Of a DNA stretch of 15,588 bases, positions 1 through 7,436 are shown piece after piece (the stretch's first letter is position 1; each line of letters starts with the position of its first letter). This DNA comes from an uncultured Clostridia bacterium (GTDB taxonomy: Bacteria; Bacillota; Clostridia; TANB77; CAG-508). The notes beneath the pieces were generated by a model. The model saw nothing but the letters and a program-made list of their open reading frames with translations, had not been told where the DNA came from and made no database searches. Location: positions 1-15,588 of the forward strand of contig CAQPRV010000043.1 of assembly GCA_948857205.1 (NCBI GenBank), read 5' to 3'. The position numbers and the translations under genes were made by a program.

Positions 1-39
1 TCTAAAATGGAAAATATTAACAATACTAGTGGTTAATCT

Positions 40-777
40 ATGGTGTCTAAATTGGTAAAAATTATTTTCCCTTTTTTGGTAATTTTGGTATTGACTTTTA
101 TAATTAAAAGGAAGTTTAAAAGAAAATTAAAAGAATTTTTAAATTTCATATTTATTTTCTTATTAACAATTTTATTTTTTAAGCTTTTGCAGGTGATTTC
201 ATTTAATTGTGGTAAAGAATTACAAAGTTCATATAACAGTGAAATGGTAATATCAACATATGATTTATATAAGGAAAAAGTAACAAGTCAAGGCTCAATA
301 TCTATAAAAACATCAGAGCCAAAAATAATTGTTGCAACACCTAAAGTAGCTAAAAAAAGAAAAAACAAAAGAAGAAAAATACAGATTACAAAAAAAGAAA
401 CAAAAATGGTGGAAAAAGTAGTATATGCAGAAGCTAGAGGCGAATGCTTTAAAGGCCAAGTAGCAGTAGCATCTGTAATCTTTAATAGATATGAATACAA
501 CAAAAGAAAAATATCTATTAAAGATATAATATTAGCAAAAAATCAGTTTGCTAATATTTCTAACATTACACAAGAAATGTTAGATCAATATCCAGATTGC
601 AAAAGAGCCGTCCAAAAAGCTCTTCGTGGATATGATCCAACCCGAAAAAAATTTAAAAATGGTGCTCGGTATTTTTATGAGCCAGCACTAGTAAGTGAGT
701 ATCAAAGGGAAATACGTAAGGGTGTAAAAACTTTAAAGATAGGAAATCATTATTTCCATAATGATTTCCATGAGTAA
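40..777 (+). CDS. Membrane-anchored SleB/CwlJ-type cell-wall hydrolase
   Basis: 245 aa. Two hydrophobic segments (about residues 5-22 and 34-55) precede a basic linker (about 100-120, rich in Lys/Arg). The C-terminal half looks like a Hydrolase_2 (SleB) domain: YAEARGE at 129-135, with the family's acidic residues E131 and E135, then VAVASVIFNR (141-150), GARYFYEP (208-215) and IGNHYFH (234-240) near the end. Family knowledge: such enzymes cut peptidoglycan, often the cortex during germination, but vegetative homologues exist. The N-terminal anchors suggest action outside the membrane; the two-segment topology is not resolved. The start is uncertain because no clear Shine-Dalgarno precedes ATG 40; GTG 43 is an alternative. 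Codon 210 (667-669) is an in-frame CGG that must be read as an ordinary sense codon, because the family motifs continue in the same frame after it. Confidence 0.85.
   Translation: MVSKLVKIIFPFLVILVLTFIIKRKFKRKLKEFLNFIFIFLLTILFFKLLQVISFNCGKELQSSYNSEMVISTYDLYKEKVTSQGSISIKTSEPKIIVATPKVAKKRKNKRRKIQITKKETKMVEKVVYAEARGECFKGQVAVASVIFNRYEYNKRKISIKDIILAKNQFANISNITQEMLDQYPDCKRAVQKALRGYDPTRKKFKNGARYFYEPALVSEYQREIRKGVKTLKIGNHYFHNDFHE
667..669 (+). other. In-frame CGG codon read without frameshift
   Basis: This CGG (context GCT CGG TAT) is the only in-frame CGG found in the window that is not at an apparent +1 frameshift. The frame stays correct through the conserved IGNHYFH end of the SleB domain. It is the counter-example to a rule that every CGG shifts. 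The residue inserted could be Arg or another amino acid, because the family varies here. Confidence 0.8.
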
Positions 778-789
778 ATTTTTAATAAC

Positions 790-825
790 TCATATGTGTG
801 CTATAGCATCATATGAATTTTCTCC
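790..825 (+). terminator. Probable intrinsic terminator after the SleB-type gene
   Basis: Inverted repeat TCATATG (790-796) / CATATGA (810-816) encloses a smaller TGCTA/TAGCA inverted repeat, followed by a T-rich run (ATTTTCTCC). It lies 13 bases after the stop codon. The T-tract is imperfect, so termination strength is uncertain. Confidence 0.5.
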
Positions 826-889
826 ATTTTAAATAAAAATAATAAAAAGCAAAAAAGTGGCTAAAATATAAAAAATGGAGGAAAGAAAA

Positions 890-1888
890 ATGTTCAAACC
901 ACAAGCAATATATTATGAAAAAGAAATATTAAATTATCCTTTAGGAAAACAACTAATGGAAAAATACAAAGAAGAGCCAAAAATAGAAATAGAAAATCAT
1001 AACAACATAGAAGAAATGAGAAAAAAGCAAAACAGTGAATTTGCAAATATGAAAAGAAACCTAATAATAGGAGTAAGAAAGACACATAAATTTGTAGAAA
1101 ATCACAAAACATCAGACTATTTAGTACCATATACATCATCAGGATGTACAGCATCATGTATGTATTGTTATTTAGTATGTAATTATAACAAATGTGCATA
1201 TTTAAGACTATTTGTAAATAGAGAAAAAATGTTGGAAAAAATTATCAAAACATCGAATCAATCAGAAAAAGAATTAACTTTTGAAATAGGAAGTAATAGT
1301 GATCTTATCCTAGAAAATTCAATAACAGGAAATTTAGAATGGACAATTAAAAATTTTAAAAATGCTAATAAAGGTTTTTTAACCTTCCCAACAAAATTTG
1401 ATATGGTTGATCCAATATTACCATTAAATCATCAAGGAAAAGTAATAATACGAGTAAGTGTAAATCCAGAAGAAATAATAAACAAAGTAGAATTTGGAAC
1501 ATCAAGGTTAAAAGGAAGAATAGAAGCAATAAATAAATTAAAAGAAGCAGGATATAAAATAGGAATTTTAATAGCACCAGTAATAATGGTAGAAAATTGG
1601 AAACAACTATATTTAGAATTAATACAAAGATTAAACCAAGAATTATCAGAAAAAGTAAAAAGAGATGTATTTTTCGAAATTATATTTATGACATATAGCT
1701 TTGTACACACAAAAATAAATGAAGAAGCTTTTCCAAATGCAATTAATTTATATAATAAAGAAAATATGACAGGAAGAGGCAGAGGAAAATACTGTTACAA
1801 AAAAGAATTAAGAGAAGATGGAGAAATTTTCTTAAGAGAACAAATGAAAAAATACTTTCCAAACAATCAAATTGAATATATTGTATAA
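890..1888 (+). CDS. splB: Spore photoproduct lyase, radical SAM
   Basis: 332 aa from ATG 890. That start is preferred over ATG 875 because GGAGG at 877-881 sits 8 bases upstream of it and overlaps the 875 codon. Family role: repairs the spore photoproduct (5-thyminyl-5,6-dihydrothymine) in UV-damaged DNA at germination, using a [4Fe-4S] cluster and SAM. The cluster motif is CTASCMYCY, with Cys86, Cys90 and Cys93 (CxxxCxxC). Family-like blocks follow: FEIGSNSDL (131-139), TKFDMVDP, FGTSRLKGRIEAI, GILIAPV, RGRGKYCYKK and the FPNNQIEY end. Length is close to the Bacillus protein (about 342 aa). By eye the Bacillus H-donor cysteine (Cys141, in EASCTSD) aligns with Ser135 here, while a Cys lies at 302 (GKYCY). 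A distinct clostridial SPL subtype or an SPL-like paralogue is possible. Confidence 0.88.
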   Translation: MFKPQAIYYEKEILNYPLGKQLMEKYKEEPKIEIENHNNIEEMRKKQNSEFANMKRNLIIGVRKTHKFVENHKTSDYLVPYTSSGCTASCMYCYLVCNYNKCAYLRLFVNREKMLEKIIKTSNQSEKELTFEIGSNSDLILENSITGNLEWTIKNFKNANKGFLTFPTKFDMVDPILPLNHQGKVIIRVSVNPEEIINKVEFGTSRLKGRIEAINKLKEAGYKIGILIAPVIMVENWKQLYLELIQRLNQELSEKVKRDVFFEIIFMTYSFVHTKINEEAFPNAINLYNKENMTGRGRGKYCYKKELREDGEIFLREQMKKYFPNNQIEYIV

Positions 1889-1894
1889 AAACAC

Positions 1895-1923
1895 TTGAAA
1901 TATATTCCAAAATATAGTAAAAT
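1895..1923 (+). promoter_or_regulatory. Promoter for rpsO (TTGAAA-17-TAAAAT)
   Basis: TTGAAA (1895-1900), a 17-base spacer and TAAAAT (1918-1923) resemble a sigma-A promoter, starting just after the splB stop. The predicted start, near 1930, falls inside the hairpin 1924-1948. That hairpin would then be complete only on transcripts reading through from splB. Confidence 0.5.
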
Positions 1924-1952
1924 AGGTATGTCAAAAAAAGACATACCTTTTA
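1924..1952 (+). terminator. Intrinsic terminator after splB
   Basis: Perfect 9-bp stem AGGTATGTC (1924-1932) / GACATACCT (1940-1948) with an A7 loop, followed by TTTTA. It separates splB from rpsO. Confidence 0.75.
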
Positions 1953-2063
1953 CTTAGCTATAAGTAAGCACCTAAACGATAAGCTCAGTTAAAGGGAAAA
2001 CAAAAAAATAAGGTGTAGGTTTGAAAAAATCAAACTAAAAAAGCCTTGAGAAAGGAGAAAAAA
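1953..2063 (+). promoter_or_regulatory. rpsO leader with nested hairpins, possible S15 autoregulatory site
   Basis: The leader contains a GTTTGA/TCAAAC hairpin with an A5 loop (about 2021-2037), bracketed by AAGGT and GCCTT arms that can pair with one G-U. This places a composite stem just upstream of the start site AAAGGAG (2051-2057). S15 is known to repress its own mRNA through several unrelated leader structures across bacteria. Position and structure fit, but I cannot assign it to a known S15-leader class. Confidence 0.4.
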
Positions 2064-2327
2064 ATGACAAAGGAAAGAAAACAAGAAATCATTAATACTT
2101 ATAAAAGAGAAGAAAACGACACAGGTTCACCAGAAGTACAAATAGCACTATTAACACAAAGAATTAATGAGCTAACAGAACATTTAAAAATTCACCAAAA
2201 AGACAATCATTCAAGAAGAGGTCTTTTAAAAATGGTAGGAAAAAGAAGAAACCTATTAAACTACTTAGCTAAAAAAGACATAAACAGATACAGAGAAATT
2301 GTTGAAAAATTAGGATTAAGAAAATAA
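2064..2327 (+). CDS. rpsO: 30S ribosomal protein S15
   Basis: 87 aa, the normal S15 length. It binds 16S rRNA in the platform of the small subunit early in assembly. The hallmark segments are present: TGSPEVQIALLT (22-33), LKIHQKDNHSRRGLLKMVGKRR (about 46-67), and LLNYL followed by YREIVEKLGLRK. ATG 2064 is chosen because AAAGGAG lies 6 bases upstream; an upstream in-frame TTG at 2046 would add six non-conserved residues. It precedes pnp, a widespread bacterial gene order, but a strong terminator and a structured leader separate the two, so pnp probably depends on readthrough or its own promoter. Confidence 0.97.
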   Translation: MTKERKQEIINTYKREENDTGSPEVQIALLTQRINELTEHLKIHQKDNHSRRGLLKMVGKRRNLLNYLAKKDINRYREIVEKLGLRK

Positions 2328-2331
2328 AAAC

Positions 2332-2372
2332 AGGAACAAATCTCGTTTATGCGAGACTTGTTCCTTATTTAT
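2332..2372 (+). terminator. Intrinsic terminator after rpsO
   Basis: Long hairpin AGGAACAA-A-TCTCG / CGAGA-C-TTGTTCCT (2332-2365) with an A-C internal mismatch, followed by TTATTTAT. It starts five bases after the rpsO stop. Confidence 0.85.
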
Positions 2373-2387
2373 AATAAAAAAGAAAAA

Positions 2388-2496
2388 AAGCAAGTATAGG
2401 TAAGTAGCTTGTATAATGTATTTAAAAAAAGAGTAAATTAATAAAAAATACATAAAATAATAAATACATTATAGAGGTTACAATCTAAACTTGCTT
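2388..2496 (+). promoter_or_regulatory. Long hairpin in the pnp leader
   Basis: Two nested perfect inverted repeats share one axis: AAGCAAGT (2388-2395) with ACTTGCTT (2489-2496), and TATAATGTATTT (2412-2423) with AAATACATTATA (2462-2473). Together they can form one extended stem with an internal loop, ending about 57 bases before the pnp start. In Escherichia coli a leader stem of pnp is cut by RNase III and PNPase then represses its own mRNA; a comparable role here is inference. The 5' inner arm also contains TATAAT, so a promoter is possible. Confidence 0.5.
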
Positions 2497-2553
2497 AGAA
2501 AAAAATAAAAAAATGGACTACCTAAAGTCCTATTAAGAAAGGAAGTTTATAAA

Positions 2554-4659
2554 ATGTTTAAAACATATGAAACAGAACTAGCAGGAAGAAAACTAGTTAT
2601 AGAAACAGGAAAAATGGCAGGACTAGCAAATGGGAGTGTATTAGTACGTTATGGAGATACATGTGTATTAGTAAATGTAACAGCATCAAAAGAGCCAAGA
2701 GATGGAATAGACTTTTTTCCATTATCAGTTGACTTTGAAGAAAAATTATATTCAGTAGGAAAAATACCAGGAGGCTTTCTAAAAAGAGAAGGGAAACCAT
2801 CAGATAAAGCAATATTAACATCAAGAGCAATAGATAGACCACTAAGACCATTATTTCCAAAAGATTTTAGAAATGATGTTGTAGTTGTTGCAACAGTATT
2901 ATGTGTAGAACAAGACAATTCACCAGAAGTTGCAGCAATGATAGGTTCAGCAGCAGCTTTAGCTATATCAGACATTCCATTTAATGGACCAACAGCAGCT
3001 GTAAATGTTGGATTAATAGATGGAAAAATTGTAATAAATCCAACAGAAGACCAAAGAGAAAAAAGTGATTTAACTTTAACAGTAGCAGCAACAGAAAATA
3101 AAATAACAATGATTGAAGCAGGTGCAAACGAAGTACCAGATGAATTAATGTTAGAAGCTATAAAATCAGCACATGAAGAAATTAAAAAAATATGTAAATT
3201 TATATCAAATATTCAAAAAGAAATTGGAAAACCAAAATTTGAATACAAATCTTTTGAAGTAAATAATGATATATATGAATTTATAGAAGAAAACTTCAAA
3301 GAAGAAATGAAAGAAAAAGTTCAAGAAGAAGATAAAGAAACAAGAGACAATAATATTGATGCATTAACAACAAAAATTCAAGAAACTTATACAGAGAAAT
3401 ATGGAGAAGAAGCTTTTGAAGAAAATAAAGCTGATATAGGAGAAGCTATATATAAATTAGAAAAAAAATGTGTAAGAGAAATGATATATAACGAGCATAA
3501 AAGGGTAGATGGTAGAACTTTAGATGAAATAAGACCCTTGTCATGTGAAGTAGGACTATTACCAAGAACACATGGTAGTGCATTATTTACAAGAGGGCAA
3601 ACTCAAGTAATGTCAATTGCAACACTTGGAATGATAAGTGAAGAACAAGTATTAGATGGAATAGATACAGAAGAATCAAAAAGATATATGCATCATTACA
3701 ACTTCCCAAGTTACTCAGTAGGCGAAGCAAGACCATCAAGAGGACCAGGAAGAAGAGAAATAGGACATGGAGCCTTAGCAGAAAAAGCATTAGTACCAGT
3801 ATTACCATCAAAAGAAGAATTCCCATATGCAATAAGAGTAGTATCAGAAGTATTATCATCAAATGGGTCAACATCACAAGCAAGTATATGTGGAAGTACT
3901 TTAAGTTTAATGGATGCAGGGGTACCAATAAAAAGACCAGTAGCTGGAATATCAACAGGACTAGTAACAAACCCAGATAATGATGAAGACTATGTAATGT
4001 TAGTTGATATACAAGGTTTAGAAGACTTTTTTGGAGACATGGATTTTAAAGTAGGAGGAACAGAAAAAGGAATAACAGCAATACAAGTAGATATCAAATG
4101 TGATGGACTAACTTATGAAATAATTGCAGAAGCTTTTGAAAAAACAGCAAAAGCAAGAAAACATATATTAGATGATATTATGATGCCAGTAATAAATAAA
4201 CCTAGGGAAGAAATTTCAGAATATGCACCAAGAATAGTTACAACACAAATAAAAGTAGATAAAATAAAAGATGTAATTGGTAAAGGTGGAGAAACAATAA
4301 ACAAAATTATAGATGCAACAGGAGTAAAAATAGATATAGAAGAAGATGGACAAGTATTAATATATTCAACAGATAATCAAAAAGCACAAGAAGCTTTGGA
4401 AATGGTAGAAGATATAGTAAGAGAAGTTGAAGTTGGCGGAATTTATTATGGGGAAGTAACTAGAATTATGAACTTTGGAGCTTTTGTAGATTTAGGTTTT
4501 GGAGGTAAAGAAGGTTTACTTCATATATCTAAAATATCAAAAGAAAGAATTAAAAAGGTTGAAGATGTACTGAATGTGGGAGATAAAGTAACTGTTAAGG
4601 TAACAGATATAGATGAACAAGATAGAATAAATTTAACTATGAAAGATTTAATCGAATAA
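2554..4659 (+). CDS. pnp: Polyribonucleotide nucleotidyltransferase (PNPase)
   Basis: 701 aa, full family length. It is a phosphorolytic 3'-5' exoribonuclease releasing nucleoside diphosphates, acting in cytoplasmic mRNA decay. Domain order is complete: a first RNase PH domain (about 1-215, with SVDFEEKLYSVGKIPGGF and RAIDRPLRPLF), a helical linker (about 240-310), a second catalytic RNase PH domain (about 312-545, with RTHGSALFTRGQTQ, SSNGSTSQAS and DFKVGGTEKG at about 497-506), a KH domain (VIGKGG at 574-579) and a C-terminal S1 domain (about 628-700, with NFGAFVDL and GLLHISKIS). GAAAGGAAG upstream serves ATG 2554. No internal frame problem is seen. Confidence 0.98.
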   Translation: MFKTYETELAGRKLVIETGKMAGLANGSVLVRYGDTCVLVNVTASKEPRDGIDFFPLSVDFEEKLYSVGKIPGGFLKREGKPSDKAILTSRAIDRPLRPLFPKDFRNDVVVVATVLCVEQDNSPEVAAMIGSAAALAISDIPFNGPTAAVNVGLIDGKIVINPTEDQREKSDLTLTVAATENKITMIEAGANEVPDELMLEAIKSAHEEIKKICKFISNIQKEIGKPKFEYKSFEVNNDIYEFIEENFKEEMKEKVQEEDKETRDNNIDALTTKIQETYTEKYGEEAFEENKADIGEAIYKLEKKCVREMIYNEHKRVDGRTLDEIRPLSCEVGLLPRTHGSALFTRGQTQVMSIATLGMISEEQVLDGIDTEESKRYMHHYNFPSYSVGEARPSRGPGRREIGHGALAEKALVPVLPSKEEFPYAIRVVSEVLSSNGSTSQASICGSTLSLMDAGVPIKRPVAGISTGLVTNPDNDEDYVMLVDIQGLEDFFGDMDFKVGGTEKGITAIQVDIKCDGLTYEIIAEAFEKTAKARKHILDDIMMPVINKPREEISEYAPRIVTTQIKVDKIKDVIGKGGETINKIIDATGVKIDIEEDGQVLIYSTDNQKAQEALEMVEDIVREVEVGGIYYGEVTRIMNFGAFVDLGFGGKEGLLHISKISKERIKKVEDVLNVGDKVTVKVTDIDEQDRINLTMKDLIE

Positions 4660-4688
4660 ATATTGTTATTGTAAATAAAAAATAATAG

Positions 4689-4733
4689 AAATCATTGAAA
4701 AGACATATGTAAATTCAATGATTTTTTATTTTT
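4689..4733 (+). terminator. Intrinsic terminator after pnp
   Basis: Perfect 11-bp stem AAATCATTGAA (4689-4699) / TTCAATGATTT (4714-4724), followed by TTTTATTTTTT. It lies about 30 bases after the pnp stop and abuts the repeat that follows. Confidence 0.85.
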
Positions 4734-4872
4734 TATATAATATGGAAGTAATACTTTCCTATTATATATATGATATAATCACTAGCACTTTGAAATTTTC
4801 TCCTTATAGTAGAAAACTCAAATCGAGTAAGAATAAATTAAAGAAAAATCAAAGATTTTACATATTTATTCT
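4734..4872 (+). repeat. Structured intergenic repeat, copy A
   Basis: This copy resembles 7437-7578. The best block, 4778-4824 against 7485-7531, matches at 41 of 47 positions, and similarity continues through GAATAAATTAAAGAAAAATC. Three hairpins can form: an imperfect stem 4734-4748/4754-4768; TTTGA-ATTTTC with GAAAACTCAAA (about 4789-4822); and an imperfect GAATAAAT/ATTTATTC-type stem (about 4831-4871). It fills most of the 315-base gap between pnp and the next gene. No protein is supported here. It could be a small non-autonomous element, a structured RNA or an mRNA-end element; I cannot name the family. Confidence 0.65.
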
Positions 4873-4913
4873 GCTAATAAATAAAAAAATATTGCCAAAA
4901 TTCTCCGTCCCTA

Positions 4914-4942
4914 ATGACAATTAAAAGAAAATAATATATAAT
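4914..4942 (+). promoter_or_regulatory. Promoter (ATGACA-17-TATAAT)
   Basis: ATGACA (4914-4919), a 17-base spacer and a perfect TATAAT (4937-4942) lie upstream of the carbohydrate-binding/HExxH gene, leaving a leader of roughly 25-30 bases before GAGAGG and ATG 4975. Confidence 0.65.
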
Positions 4943-4974
4943 AAAAGAGATAAATGTAGAGAGGTATTTAACAA

Positions 4975-6339
4975 ATGGAAGAATCAAAAAAAAATAGCAA
5001 AGGTAAATTTACAAAAATAATAGATATTATAATACTAATTATATTATTAATGGTATTATATTTTGCATATAAATATTACAAAAAAAATAATTTTAATAAT
5101 TATGTAAGAAGTGAATCTAATCCATATACATCAGAATTTATTAGAGATGACGAAGAAAAATATTCAGAAAGGGCTAGTTATAAAATACAATCAGATAAAT
5201 TTAATGATGCAATGTTTTATAAAACTATTAAAGTAGAAAAGAATCAGCCATATAAAGTAACTTGTATGGTAAAAACAAAAGATGTAGAAGCAGAGGGAGA
5301 AAACTCAGGTATTGGAGCACAAATTTCAATTGAAGGTACTACAGAAAGGAGTATAGCAATTTCTGGTACAAAGGACTGGCAAAAGATAGAGTTAATATTT
5401 AATTCTAAAAATAGAGATACCTTAAATTTAGGTTTTAGATTAGGTGGATATTTAGGCTCAGCAAAAGGAGAAGCATGGTTTTCAGATTTTACTTTTGAAC
5501 AAGGAACTACTAGTAAGGATAGTGAATGGAAATTTGCTTGTTTCATTTTTGAAACAACTGATGTAACAATAGGAGATAAGAAAATTAAACTAAACGTAAC
5601 ACGGAACAGATATAAGTGATATAACAGATACAATAAATAGATTTCAAAATTCATGTTATGAATTATCAGAAGGAAAAATGTCAGCAAAATGTAATATATA
5701 CAAGTCAAATAATCCTATTACAAAATTATCTTATGACGAAGAGTTTGGATATTATGTAGCACCAGAAGATGTAGAGGAACAAATTAAAGAAGTTGTTAAA
5801 GATAATGATTTTGATCACATTTTTATAGTTTTAAAACTTCGGAGATGAACAACATGAAGATGACATACAGGTTAATGATTGGATAGGACTTCGGTTCAAT
5901 GGATTATTATGGAATTGGATTTTCTAATATTAGATTACCAAATAGTTCTAAAAGTTATATTTATAAATATAACACAAAATCGAATACTTTCCCAGAAGAA
6001 GTATTATTACATGAGTTTTTACATTCTTTAGAAAGAACAGCTGAAGAATATGGATTTGAAAGACCAGAATTGCATGACTATGAAAAATATGGTTATAAAA
6101 ATGAAATTTTAATAGGTCAAAAGAAATGGTATACAGATTATATGAACAAAAATATATCAACTAGTAATGGAAAAATAGGATTACCAAAAGAAATATTTAC
6201 TTTGAAACCAGGCAAAAACAGTAATTTTAAATATTCAAATAAAATTGATGAATTTAAACAACCAGAAAATATAATTGAAGAAATAAAAGAGCTATTTAAT
6301 AACCTAATAAATAGATTCACTATAAAACAAACAACATAA
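4975..6339 (+). CDS. Membrane-anchored carbohydrate-binding-like/HExxH protein, needs three +1 shifts
   Basis: Reading 4975-5601, 5603-5839, 5841-5891 and 5893-6339 (skipping C5602, C5840 and C5892) gives one continuous 453-aa protein. A hydrophobic segment at about 15-33 (DIIILIILLMVLYFAY) suggests an N-terminal anchor with the rest outside. Residues about 60-175 look like a jelly-roll carbohydrate-binding domain (NQPYKVTCMVKT, GTKDWQKIELIF, GEAWFSDFTFEQ). The C-terminal part has WIGLGSMDYYGIGFSNI and then LLHEFLHSLE, with a zinc-protease-like HExxH at 345-349. This suggests a secreted metallopeptidase-type protein; the exact family and substrate are unknown. In the zero frame the product stops five codons after C5602. 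Each junction sits at an in-frame CGG and creates a Gly, and the text on both sides is coherent. Alternatives are a pseudogene or three assembly errors. Confidence 0.7.
5602..5604 (+). other. Apparent +1 frameshift site 1 (ACA CGG AAC to ACA c GGA ACA)
   Basis: Zero-frame codon 210 of the carbohydrate-binding/HExxH gene is CGG and TGA follows five codons later. Skipping C5602 restores 79 open codons (GTDISDITDT...). Confidence 0.75.
5840..5842 (+). other. Apparent +1 frameshift site 2 (CTT CGG AGA to CTT c GGA GAT)
   Basis: In the frame opened by site 1, the next frame break is again an in-frame CGG, followed two codons later by TGA. Skipping C5840 gives GDEQHEDDIQVNDWIGL. Confidence 0.75.
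5892..5894 (+). other. Apparent +1 frameshift site 3 (CTT CGG TTC to CTT c GGT TCA)
   Basis: Only 17 codons after site 2, a third in-frame CGG occurs, also after CTT. Skipping C5892 joins WIGL to GSMDYYGIGFSN and the HExxH region. This is the only CGGT among the six shift sites. Confidence 0.75.
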
Positions 6340-6378
6340 TTAAAAGTAAAAAATTTAAAAATAGGAGAAATAATATAA

Positions 6379-7429
6379 GTGAAAGTATCAGAATTTAATT
6401 ATGAATTACCAGAAGAATTAATAGCACAAACGCCAATAAAACAAAGAGACCAATCAAGATTAATGATATTAAATAAAAAAGACCAAACAATAGAACACAA
6501 GATATTTAAAGATATAATTAATTATTTAAAACCAGGAGATGTATTAGTAAGAAATAATACAAAAGTAATACCAGCAAGAATTTATGGAAAAAAAGACACA
6601 GGAGCGAAGGTAGAATTTTTATTATTGAATAATATAGAAGGAGACATTTGGGAATCAATAGTAAGACCTGGAAATAAATTACATGTAGGAACAAAAGTAA
6701 TATTTGGAGAAGGGAGCTTAGAAGCAGAAATATTAGAGATTTTATCTGGAGGAACAAGAAAAGTAAAATTTAGTTATGAAGGAATTTTTAATGAAATATT
6801 AGATAAAATTGGATTAATCCCCTTACCACCATATATACATGAAGAACTAGAAGAAAAAGATAGATATCAAACAGTATATGCAAAATACAAAGGTTCAGCA
6901 GCAGCACCAACTGCAGGATTGCATTTTACACCAGAACTATTAAAAAAATTGCAAGAAAAAGGAATAGAAATAGCAAATGTAACACTTCATGTAGGAATTG
7001 GAACCTTTAGACCAGTAAAAGAAGATACAGTAGAAGCACATGAAATGCATTCAGAACACTTTTATATAAAACCAGAAGACTGTGAAATAATAAATAAGGC
7101 AAAACAAGAAGGAAGAAGAGTAATAGCAATTCGGAACAACCTCATGCAGAGTATTAGAAACAATTGCAGACAAAGAAACAGGACAAGTACAACCACAAGA
7201 AACAGACACAAAAATATTTATATATCCAGGTTATAAATTCAAATGCATAGATGGACTAATAACGAACTTTCACTTGCCACAATCAACCTTATTAATGCTT
7301 GTATCAGCCTTAGCTGGAAAAGAATATATTATGAAAGCCTATAAAGAGGCAGTAGAAGAAAAATACAGATTTTTTAGCTTTGGTGATGCGATGATGATTT
7401 TGGGGACGGAGGAAAAAATCATGGACTAA
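6379..7429 (+). CDS. queA: S-adenosylmethionine:tRNA ribosyltransferase-isomerase, needs one +1 shift
   Basis: QueA transfers and isomerises the ribose of SAM onto preQ1-modified tRNA to make epoxyqueuosine. The start is GTG 6379 with AGGAG 11 bases upstream. Skipping C7132 gives 349 aa, the normal family length (about 340-350). Family blocks lie on both sides of the junction: NTKVIPAR (60-67), GSAAAPTAGLHF (172-183) and TLHVGIGTFRPV (202-213) before it; GTTSCR (252-257), IYPGYKFKCIDGL and NFHLPQSTLLM (296-306) after it. Without the shift the last third of the enzyme is lost, with a stop about 34 codons on. The junction RVIAI-GTTSCRVLE is the expected family sequence, which fixes the extra base as the C before GGA. 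Tgt, the partner enzyme of the pathway, is encoded 1.8 kb downstream. Confidence 0.93.
7132..7134 (+). other. Apparent +1 frameshift site 4, in queA (ATT CGG AAC to ATT c GGA ACA)
   Basis: In-frame CGG at queA codon 252. Removing its C restores the conserved GTTSCR motif exactly. Since the family sequence is known on both sides, this site locates the extra base unambiguously. Confidence 0.88.
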
Positions 7430-7436
7430 CTTTGAT

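Noticed and set aside
1..36. Open frame ending in TAA at 34-36, possibly the tail of an upstream gene
   Set aside because: Only 11 codons are visible with no recognisable motif, so I cannot distinguish a real C-terminus from chance.
4718..4924. 68-codon open frame between pnp and the carbohydrate-binding/HExxH gene
   Set aside because: It begins in the pnp terminator, spans the structured repeat, has no Shine-Dalgarno, and the homologous repeat copy B is not open in the same way.
5899..6339. Independent 146-aa gene starting at ATG 5899
   Set aside because: There is no Shine-Dalgarno, and the preceding sequence (WIGLGS) joins it smoothly to the upstream segments once the C bases are skipped; it is the C-terminal part of the longer gene.
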